From assembly GCA_964450265.1 (NCBI GenBank), contig CAYVCY010000123.1, positions 1 to 6,394 on the forward strand: 6,394 bases of DNA. The letters run 5' to 3'. The notes below the pieces were generated by a model. That model was not told the origin of the DNA. It worked only from the letters and a program-made list of their open reading frames with translations, and searched no databases. The position numbers and the translations under genes were made by a program. Below, in pieces: positions 1 through 5,091 of this stretch. Each line of letters opens with the position of its first letter. Within the stretch, counting starts at the first letter, position 1. Source of the stretch: JAEZJZ01 sp964450265 (GTDB lineage Bacteria > Bacillota > UBA994 > UBA5500).

Positions 1-4
1 GCGC

Positions 5-33
5 TGAGTCAACGGAACCGTCCCCGTGACTCA
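5..33 (-). repeat. REP-like hairpin, copy 1 (GGGGACGGTTCC core)
   Basis: A perfect 7-bp inverted repeat, TGAGTCA (5-11) with TGACTCA (27-33), is extended inward by CGG (13-15) pairing with CCG (24-26) past one bulged base. The loop is AACCGTCC. Read on the minus strand the core is CACGGGGACGGTTCC. A 14-bp exact repeat, GAACCGTCCCCGTG, is shared between 15-28 and 58-71. From memory, cores of the form GGGGACGGTTC inside short stems recur many times in Bacillota and some other genomes as REP-like elements, possibly mobilised by REP-associated tyrosine transposases. No transposase gene is in this window. The repeat and hairpin are seen directly; the family assignment is inference. Confidence 0.6.
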
Positions 34-48
34 AACCAGCGGTTTTTC

Positions 49-78
49 AGCACTCTCGAACCGTCCCCGTGCTCAGAG
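49..78 (-). repeat. REP-like element, copy 2 (weaker stem)
   Basis: This is the second copy of the 14-mer GAACCGTCCCCGTG (58-71), in the same orientation as copy 1 and 43 nt away. Its flanks pair weakly as AGCAC (49-53) with GTGCT (69-73), or alternatively as CTCT (53-56) with AGAG (75-78). The two copies thus share the loop/core but have different stem arms, as expected for a tandem REP-like pair whose arms have diverged. It ends about 20 nt before the Shine-Dalgarno sequence of the first gene, so it probably lies in or near the mRNA leader. Confidence 0.5.
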
Positions 79-80
79 AT

Positions 81-94
81 TCAGGATCACCTGA
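81..94. promoter_or_regulatory. Short palindrome just upstream of the first ribosome binding site
   Basis: TCAGG (81-85) and CCTGA (90-94) form a perfect 5-bp inverted repeat around the 4-base spacer ATCA, six bases before the Shine-Dalgarno sequence. It could be a small operator half-site pair or a short leader hairpin. It is too short to assign a regulator, and I see no convincing -35/-10 pair around it. Confidence 0.2.
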
Positions 95-99
95 TATAT

Positions 100-106
100 A
101 GGAGGT
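100..106 (+). promoter_or_regulatory. Strong Shine-Dalgarno sequence of the first gene
   Basis: AGGAGGT is a full match to the anti-Shine-Dalgarno of 16S rRNA and lies 6 nt before the ATG at 113. It fixes the start of the exported protein gene and is the strongest ribosome binding site in the window. That fits this gene being at the head of the run, with later genes relying on overlaps and shorter sites. Confidence 0.85.
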
Positions 107-112
107 ACACCT

Positions 113-595
113 ATGCGCAAATTCAATCTGCGGCTGGTGGCCGCTTTAGTCTTTGGTTCGCTGCTAATTGGCGTCTGGCTGGGCACCAGTGCAGCCGCCA
201 CGGGCAATCCTGCCCCCGGCAGCGATCAGGATCCGTTAGTCAGCAAGAGTTACGTCGATCAGGCGGTGGCTACCCTGGAACAACAACTTGCCACGCTCCT
301 GGAGCAGGGCGGCGACCAGGTCGAAGGCGTCTCTTTGCAGGTAGTGGTAGTGCCGGCCGGCCAGAAGCTGATCGCGTCCCAGGGTACCGAATTCATCTTG
401 CGCTCCGGCTCCGGCAAGATCATCTCCTCCGCCGCCGGCGGAGTCCCCGATCTGACAGCTGCTGTCGACTTGCAGCAGGGCGTGGAGATCCCTAAGAACC
501 ATCTGCTGTTGTTCCCCAAAAATGACAATCGCGGTTTTCTGGCCACCAGCGAGCTGATCGTGATGGTGCGTGGCCGGTGGGTGATCGAACCGTAA
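113..595 (+). CDS. Exported protein of unknown function with coiled-coil segment
   Basis: This is a 160-residue protein starting at the ATG 6 nt after AGGAGGT. It has a clear Sec signal peptide: basic MRKFNLR, a hydrophobic core at about 8-24, and a likely cleavage site after A27-A-A29. A short acidic linker follows, with the motif DPLVSKSYVDQ (40-50). Next comes a Gln/Leu-rich helix (about 47-66) that could form a coiled coil, then a compact beta-rich C-terminal domain (about 73-160) with GQKLIASQGTEFILRSG (83-99) and IPKNHLLLFPKNDNRG (126-141). I recall similar exported proteins, with a DPLV-KSYVD linker and an IP-NHLLL-P segment, as conserved hypotheticals in Bacillota, but no function is known to me. 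No catalytic residues, lipobox or sortase signal are visible, so it is probably a secreted or wall-associated protein. It is the first gene of the run, and its stop overlaps the next start (TAATG). That position suggests, but does not prove, a role in the surface-polymer pathway encoded downstream. Confidence 0.85.
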   Translation: MRKFNLRLVAALVFGSLLIGVWLGTSAAATGNPAPGSDQDPLVSKSYVDQAVATLEQQLATLLEQGGDQVEGVSLQVVVVPAGQKLIASQGTEFILRSGSGKIISSAAGGVPDLTAAVDLQQGVEIPKNHLLLFPKNDNRGFLATSELIVMVRGRWVIEP

Positions 596-1740
596 TGGAC
601 ACCAACCGGGGAGAAAGGCGGGATAAATTGCCTGTCCCTAATGTGCTGCTGATGACCATGTCGTTGGATTTTGGCGGAGCTGAGACCCACGTGGTTTCGC
701 TGGCTAAGGCGCTACAGCGGTCAGGTTTGCAGGTGGCAGTTGCTTCTAATGGCGGCCGCTTGGTGCCGGAACTGCAGGATGCTCACATCGCCCATCATCA
801 GATAGCGTTGCATGCCCGCAAACCGTTGCAGATTTTGCACAGCATCGGTCTGATCAAGCAGCTGGTGCAGTCAACCGGCTGTGATCTGATGCATGCCCAT
901 GCTCGCATTCCTGCCTGGGTGGGACAATGGGTCAGCCGGGCCACAAGGGTTCCTTTGGTGACCACCTATCACGGCCTCTATGACGATCACTGGCTGTTGA
1001 AACTGTTCACCACCCCGGGGCGTCAGACCATAGCGGTGAGCGAGGATGTGAAACAACACCTGGTCACCCGGTTAGGGGTACCTGCCGCACAGGTGACCGT
1101 GATCCACAACGGCATCGACGTAGAGCAATTTACCCCTTCTGGCGGAGACACGAATCCCTGGCGGGTAGCTTACATCAGCCGCCTAGCGGGTGCACGGGGA
1201 GGGGTAGCTCTACATTTGCTGCAAGCGATTCGGATGCTGTTGCCTCACTACAGTCAGCTGCAGGCCGTAATCGTGGGCGAGGGCGATCGCCTCACGGAGG
1301 TGGAAGCACTGGCAGCCGAGATCAACCGCCAGGCGGGCGGGGAGTGCTGCCTGGTTCTAGGCGGTCGTTCGGATATCCCAGATATATTGGCCCAAGCGGG
1401 CGTGGTGGTTGGGGTAGGCAGAGTTGCCTTGGAGGCGATGGCCAGCGGCCGCCCGGTGATCATCGCCGGCGAGTACGGCAGCTATGGTCTTTTGGATGAA
1501 CAGACATTGCCTTTGGCGATAGAACACAACTTTAGTGGCCGCGGTGCCCGGGTAAGCACCGACGCGGATAGCTTGGCCTACTCTTTGCGCAACGTGTTCG
1601 AGCAACCCCGACAGACCAGCAGAGCGGCGGCTATCTGTCGGGATTTAGTGATCAATCGATATTCGGTGCAGAAGAAAGCGCAGTCAGTGTTGGAGGTCTA
1701 TCGCCAGGTGCTCTCCACACCACCTGCAAGGGGGAATTAG
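595..1740 (+). CDS. GT4-type glycosyltransferase with atypical donor site
   Basis: A GT-B fold retaining glycosyltransferase of the GT4 type, predicted to add a sugar to a lipid-linked surface-polysaccharide precursor at the cytoplasmic face. From the ATG at 595 it is 381 residues, a normal length. The N-terminal Rossmann domain has the loop DFGGAETH (25-32), HAHARIP (100-106) and TTYHG with H126. The linker carries HNGID (171-175). The C-terminal donor domain has SRL (R196) and LEAMASGRPVI (E280). Two hallmark residues are absent: the first Glu of the E-x7-E motif is Val (V272), and the Lys of the usual RL...KG is replaced in RLAGARGG (R201). I recall GT4 subgroups with a VGxGR-xLEAMA variant, so this may be a distinct subfamily rather than a dead enzyme. 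Start choice: the ATG at 595 overlaps the preceding TAA (TAATG) and suggests coupling. An upstream in-frame GTG at 577 would add six residues; neither has a strong ribosome binding site. Sugar specificity cannot be read. Confidence 0.88.
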   Translation: MDTNRGERRDKLPVPNVLLMTMSLDFGGAETHVVSLAKALQRSGLQVAVASNGGRLVPELQDAHIAHHQIALHARKPLQILHSIGLIKQLVQSTGCDLMHAHARIPAWVGQWVSRATRVPLVTTYHGLYDDHWLLKLFTTPGRQTIAVSEDVKQHLVTRLGVPAAQVTVIHNGIDVEQFTPSGGDTNPWRVAYISRLAGARGGVALHLLQAIRMLLPHYSQLQAVIVGEGDRLTEVEALAAEINRQAGGECCLVLGGRSDIPDILAQAGVVVGVGRVALEAMASGRPVIIAGEYGSYGLLDEQTLPLAIEHNFSGRGARVSTDADSLAYSLRNVFEQPRQTSRAAAICRDLVINRYSVQKKAQSVLEVYRQVLSTPPARGN

Positions 1741-1741
1741 T

Positions 1742-2203
1742 GTGATCGATAAGCGTGGCAGACTGTTTGGTAAGGTGAACATCCTTGATCTGTTGATCGT
1801 CCTGGCGCTGGTGCTAGCCGGCGGCAAACTGGCTTGGGATCGCTTGAACGTGCAGGAGATCGTCACCCCGGCTCAGGATGATGTGGTGATCGAGTTTCGA
1901 GCTTATGTGCTCACGCCTATTGCCGACAATGTGCAAGTAGGGCAGAAGGTGACGGATAAGCGCACCAACATCTACCTGGGAGAGATAGCGGAGCTGGAGA
2001 TTGCGGATATGGAACCGGGCAGCGTTGGCACTATCGGTGCTCCTTATCAAGAAATCCGGATGCTGGTCACCAATAAGGCTCACGTCTCGGACCAAGTCTA
2101 CCGGCTTGGCGGACTGGAAGTGCGGATCGGCGATGCCATCACCGTTTTGGGTCCCAAGTACTCCTTGTCCAGCACGGTAATTGATCTGAGTAAGAGGGAT
2201 TAA
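1742..2203 (+). CDS. DUF4330 family membrane-anchored protein
   Basis: This 153-residue protein starts with GTG, 7 nt after the purine run AAGGGGG (1728-1734) and one base after the stop of the glycosyltransferase. The N-terminus MIDKRGRLFGKVNILDL is the signature I recognise for DUF4330 (PF14221). It is followed by one transmembrane helix at about 14-32. The rest (about 48-150) is predicted to lie outside the membrane and is rich in beta-strand-like segments, for example VVIEFRAYVL (48-57) and RLGGLEVRIGDAITVLG (121-137). It contains no recognisable catalytic motif. Family function is unknown. DUF4330 genes are commonly found inside Bacillota surface-polysaccharide clusters between a glycosyltransferase and an O-antigen ligase, as here. 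The simplest inference is an accessory factor for export or polymerisation of the glycan. The family call is confident; the role is a guess from context. Confidence 0.85.
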   Translation: MIDKRGRLFGKVNILDLLIVLALVLAGGKLAWDRLNVQEIVTPAQDDVVIEFRAYVLTPIADNVQVGQKVTDKRTNIYLGEIAELEIADMEPGSVGTIGAPYQEIRMLVTNKAHVSDQVYRLGGLEVRIGDAITVLGPKYSLSSTVIDLSKRD

Positions 2204-2206
2204 GCT

Positions 2207-3886
2207 ATGTGGCAGATGTTAGCGTCATGGGCTATGGGCTCCCTAGTGGTGCAGCGGACAGAGGCGTGGCTGGGACGCTGGGCGTCAGTATTCAGAGGCA
2301 GTTGGCTGGCAGCAGCCATTTCCGTGTCTTGGCAGGAAGCACCGCCAGCTTATCAATCCAGTGGAGTGCGCCGTCTGGCCGGTCGATTGACCGCAGGGGC
2401 ATTGCATTGGCGCATCCCCACAGCTTGGCTGGAGAGCAGCTGGTTGCTTGGCCGCTGGCCCCAGTGGTTGTTATCCGACCTGGTCTGGCTTTGGGAGAAC
2501 AGCCTGCTGTGTCACATCTGGCTTGGTTTTGGCCGCTGGGTGATGGATGATCATTGGAGCAGCGCCGAGGAGAGCAGGGCTCCTGCTCCGCCCCTTTGGC
2601 GGTGGCAGATCTATAGTCTGGTGCTGGTGGGGCTAGCGGTGGTCGTTTGGCAGTGGCCGGCTCATGGTCCTTTGGCGGTGAAGTTGCTGTTGTTCGGCGT
2701 GTCTTTGCTGCTGCTTTGGGCAGAGCCAGCCGGGACGGTCTATGTGGTAGCCTTTGTTCTGCCCTTCCTGCCAGTGCTGAGTACCACTTATCTGATCGTC
2801 TGGGGGTTGCTGGTCAGTTGGATCAAAGGTCGCTGGCAGCCTCGTTCCTCGCTGTTATTGCTGCTGGCAGCGGTGTTCTGCCTAGTGCTGCTGTTTGCTG
2901 CTTGGCACAGCATCGATGTCGGTCATTCGCTGCGTTATCTGCGCTACTACTTCGCCGGGCTGGCTTTGTTGTTGCTGATCGATAATTACCTGTCAACCAC
3001 CCAGCAGCTGCGACAACTGCTAGCTGCGGCGCTCTGTGCGGCCGCGTTGACCGCAATTTGGGGCACAGCCCAGTATGTGCTGCGCTTTGCCACCGATATT
3101 TCCTGGGTGGATATTCGTGTCTCGGCGATCACCACCCGGGTAATCGGCCCCTTTGATAACCCAAATATGTTTGCCGGCTATCTGGTGGCGTTATTGCCCT
3201 TTCCGCTGGCTATGGTCATCCATGCACAGACCCGTCTGCCGGTGCGCTTGGCAAACGCAGCCTTGGCTGGTCTATTGGGGTTGGTGCTGCTATTTACCTT
3301 CTCCCGCGGTGCTTGGCTGGCCCTGCTGGCTGCAGGATTTGTGTTGGCCATCTATCTGCAGCCCCGGTTGTTTTGGGCCCTCCCTCCGCTGCTGATCATC
3401 GCGCCTTGGGTCTTGCCGGAGGTGGTCTGGCAGCGTTTGGCCAGCATAGTCAATTTGGAGGATACCTCCAACATGGTGCGTCTGCATGTCTGGGATAGCT
3501 CCCTAAGCATGTGGCTGCACAATTCTTGGTTAGGGATCGGCCTGGGGATCGTTCCCTTTGCGGCCGTCTATCCAATGTTCCAATATGGTATCGTCCCTGC
3601 CCTGCACGCCCATAACCTCTTCCTACAGGTGGCAGTGGAGGGTGGCACAGTAGCGCTGGTGGCCTTCCTGCTGCTCTGCCTCGGTCTATGGCGAGCTGCC
3701 ATCACCCGTTGGCAGTTGCAGCCGACAATGGCTATCGCCACCGCTGCCGCTTTGGCTGGACAGCTGGCCTACGGCTTGTTCGATTATAACTGGTATGACC
3801 TCCGTTTGCTGTTGGCTTTCTGGCTGCTCGGCGGATTGGTGATTGTGGCCTATCGGCAGCGGATCGGTGAGAAGGTGCAGTCATGA
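2207..3886 (+). CDS. O-antigen ligase / Wzy-like polymerase family membrane protein
   Basis: This is a 559-residue polytopic membrane protein of the O-antigen ligase superfamily (Wzy_C / WaaL-like, PF04932). Members transfer or polymerise undecaprenyl-linked glycans at the outer face of the membrane. The ATG at 2207 follows GAGGG (2194-2198) by 8 nt and the previous stop by 3 nt. About ten or more hydrophobic segments run from about 133 to 548. Family signatures are RVIGPFDNPNMFAGY (311-325), FTFSRGAWLALL (363-374, R367), MVRLHVWD (423-430) and, in the large external loop, HAHNLFLQVAVEGG (467-480). The conserved Arg and His residues match positions that are functionally important in WaaL-type enzymes. 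In a Gram-positive bacterium the acceptor would be another glycan repeat or the wall polymer rather than lipid A. Oddities: about 130 N-terminal residues precede the usual core. They are Trp-rich, not classically transmembrane, and contain a degenerate repeat of roughly 20 residues. Ligase versus polymerase cannot be decided from sequence. The end overlaps the next gene by ATGA. Confidence 0.88.
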   Translation: MWQMLASWAMGSLVVQRTEAWLGRWASVFRGSWLAAAISVSWQEAPPAYQSSGVRRLAGRLTAGALHWRIPTAWLESSWLLGRWPQWLLSDLVWLWENSLLCHIWLGFGRWVMDDHWSSAEESRAPAPPLWRWQIYSLVLVGLAVVVWQWPAHGPLAVKLLLFGVSLLLLWAEPAGTVYVVAFVLPFLPVLSTTYLIVWGLLVSWIKGRWQPRSSLLLLLAAVFCLVLLFAAWHSIDVGHSLRYLRYYFAGLALLLLIDNYLSTTQQLRQLLAAALCAAALTAIWGTAQYVLRFATDISWVDIRVSAITTRVIGPFDNPNMFAGYLVALLPFPLAMVIHAQTRLPVRLANAALAGLLGLVLLFTFSRGAWLALLAAGFVLAIYLQPRLFWALPPLLIIAPWVLPEVVWQRLASIVNLEDTSNMVRLHVWDSSLSMWLHNSWLGIGLGIVPFAAVYPMFQYGIVPALHAHNLFLQVAVEGGTVALVAFLLLCLGLWRAAITRWQLQPTMAIATAAALAGQLAYGLFDYNWYDLRLLLAFWLLGGLVIVAYRQRIGEKVQS

Positions 3887-5091
3887 TCGATCTGGTGCAT
3901 GTGATCAGCGATACTGGCATCGGCGGCGCCGGACGTTATCTGTTGGCGCTGTTGCCAGGTGCTAGCAGCTACGGCTGGCGGGTGACCGCGATCGCACCGA
4001 AAGGCCCGTTGAATCAGGCGCTCTTGGATACCGGTCTCTGTCGGGTAATAGACTTACCACAAGGGGAGATTTCCTTCAGTGTGCCGATTTGGCGTTGGCT
4101 GGTCAGACATCTGCCACCAGAGGCAGATCTGGTGCACACCCATGCCAGCTTAGCGGCGCGACTGGTGGCGAAGCAGCGCGGTTTGCCGGTAGTGATCACC
4201 CGTCACACTTTGGGCCCGGATCTGCCTGGCGACGGGTTGCCGGCCTGGAAGCGTCTAGCGCAGCGGCAACTGGCCGCCCGCCTCAGCGATGGCATCATCG
4301 CTGTTTCGGAGGCTTGCCGCCAGCGGCTGATAGCTGAAGGGGTGGAAGAACGGTTGATCAGCCTCGTCTATCATGGAGTGGATGCTCAACTGACATTCCG
4401 ACCAGCGGGACTTTGGGACGGTGTTTCCTGTACCGCTCTTCGGAACGGGACAGGATTCTTGTCCCAATGTACCGCTTCCACTCTTCCGGAAGCTGGGGGA
4501 GATTCCTGGAAGGAACGGTTGCAGGTGCCTGAGTTCTGCCCGGTGATCATCACCGTGGCCCGCCTTGCTCAGGTGAAAGGTTTGTCCGTCGCCGTGTCAG
4601 CGGCAGAGCGCCTGCAAGCAGCAGGTCGGCAGTTTCTCTGGTTGCTGATTGGTGAAGGACCGGAGCGCCAGGCGCTAGAGCGGCAGATCGACGACTCCGG
4701 GCTAGGCAGGAGTGTGCGCATGTTGGGGTTTCAGACGGACATTCCAGGGATATTGGCAGCAGCCGACCTGTTCGTTTTGCCCTCTCTGCAGGAAGCGTTA
4801 GGGTTGTCTGTCTTGGAGGCTATGGCCGCTGCGTTACCGGTGGTGGCTAGCGCTGTCGGCGGGATTCCAGAGCTGATCTCCAGCGGCGAGGACGGCCTGC
4901 TGGTGGAGCCGGCGAACCCGGAGCAGTTGGCAGAAGCGATAGCTCTGCTGTTGCAGGACGCAGCCTTGCGCCGACGTATGGGCGCTCGGGCTAGGGAAAA
5001 AGTTTTGGATCAGTTCACGCTGCAGGAGATGTGGCGTCAGACTGACTTGGTCTATCGGTCAGCGCTGGGGACAAGGGAGATGAGCGGATGA
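3883..5091 (+). CDS. GT4 family glycosyltransferase with in-frame linker insertion
   Basis: A GT-B glycosyltransferase of family GT4, 402 residues, predicted cytoplasmic or peripheral on the membrane, acting in synthesis of the same glycan as its neighbours. The ATG at 3883 overlaps the preceding TGA and sits 6 nt after GAGAAGGT (3869-3876). The N-terminal domain has the glycine-rich loop DTGIGGAGRYL (10-20), HTHASLAARL (85-94) and ITRHTLG (105-111). The linker starts with VYHGVD (162-167). The donor domain is fully canonical: VARL (R227) with VKG (K232) and the E-x7-E motif E304/E312 in QEALGLSVLEAMA, followed by GGIPELI. It should therefore be catalytically competent, unlike the atypical partner upstream. 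Oddity: between VYHGVD and SWKERLQV there are about 30 residues more than usual. They are Cys/Thr/Ser-rich (about 177-206), unlike the rest of the protein, and are encoded by small tandem hairpins. Removing them would give a normal GT4 linker. The insertion lies between domains, where it could be tolerated. Substrate unknown. Confidence 0.9.
   Translation: MIDLVHVISDTGIGGAGRYLLALLPGASSYGWRVTAIAPKGPLNQALLDTGLCRVIDLPQGEISFSVPIWRWLVRHLPPEADLVHTHASLAARLVAKQRGLPVVITRHTLGPDLPGDGLPAWKRLAQRQLAARLSDGIIAVSEACRQRLIAEGVEERLISLVYHGVDAQLTFRPAGLWDGVSCTALRNGTGFLSQCTASTLPEAGGDSWKERLQVPEFCPVIITVARLAQVKGLSVAVSAAERLQAAGRQFLWLLIGEGPERQALERQIDDSGLGRSVRMLGFQTDIPGILAAADLFVLPSLQEALGLSVLEAMAAALPVVASAVGGIPELISSGEDGLLVEPANPEQLAEAIALLLQDAALRRRMGARAREKVLDQFTLQEMWRQTDLVYRSALGTREMSG
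4405..4500 (+). repeat. REP-like tandem hairpins inserted within the glycosyltransferase gene
   Basis: Three small hairpins follow one another. First, GGGAC (4415-4419) with GTACC (4430-4434) pairs with one mismatch. Second, GGGACA (4447-4452) and TGTCCC (4460-4465) pair perfectly around a 7-base loop. Third, GCTTCC (4474-4479) and GGAAGC (4488-4493) pair perfectly around 8 bases, and CTTCCGGAAG (4483-4492) is itself a palindrome. A 9-bp direct repeat, TGTACCGCT, occurs at 4429-4437 and 4468-4476, in the same reading frame. GGGAC occurs three times (4407, 4415, 4447). GGGACGGTGTTTCC (4415-4428) resembles the minus-strand GGGACGGTTCC of the element at the window start. The stretch corresponds to the extra residues of the encoded enzyme. 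Repeats and pairing are seen directly; that this is a mobile REP-type insertion is inference, and the exact boundaries are uncertain. Confidence 0.55.

Noticed and set aside
33..47. AAACC-AGC-GGTTT hairpin followed by a short T-run, as a rho-independent terminator of an upstream gene
   Set aside because: The stem is only 5 bp with two G-C pairs and the T-run is five bases, two of them inside the stem. It is too weak to call, and no upstream gene is visible.
95..100. TATATA as a -10 promoter box for the operon
   Set aside because: It abuts the Shine-Dalgarno sequence, so transcription would start inside or after the ribosome binding site. No matching -35 element is seen about 17 nt upstream.
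259..690. 143-codon minus-strand open frame across the first two genes
   Set aside because: It lies antisense to two genes with clear signal peptide and GT4 motifs. The product is Arg/Pro/Ser-rich with no recognisable domain, and no ribosome binding site supports it.
2209..2550. 113-codon open frame shifted by +2 over the start of the O-antigen ligase gene
   Set aside because: It overlaps entirely with a frame that has a good ribosome binding site and a recognisable family downstream. Its own product shows no motif or membrane pattern. Treated as a shadow of GC-rich codon use.
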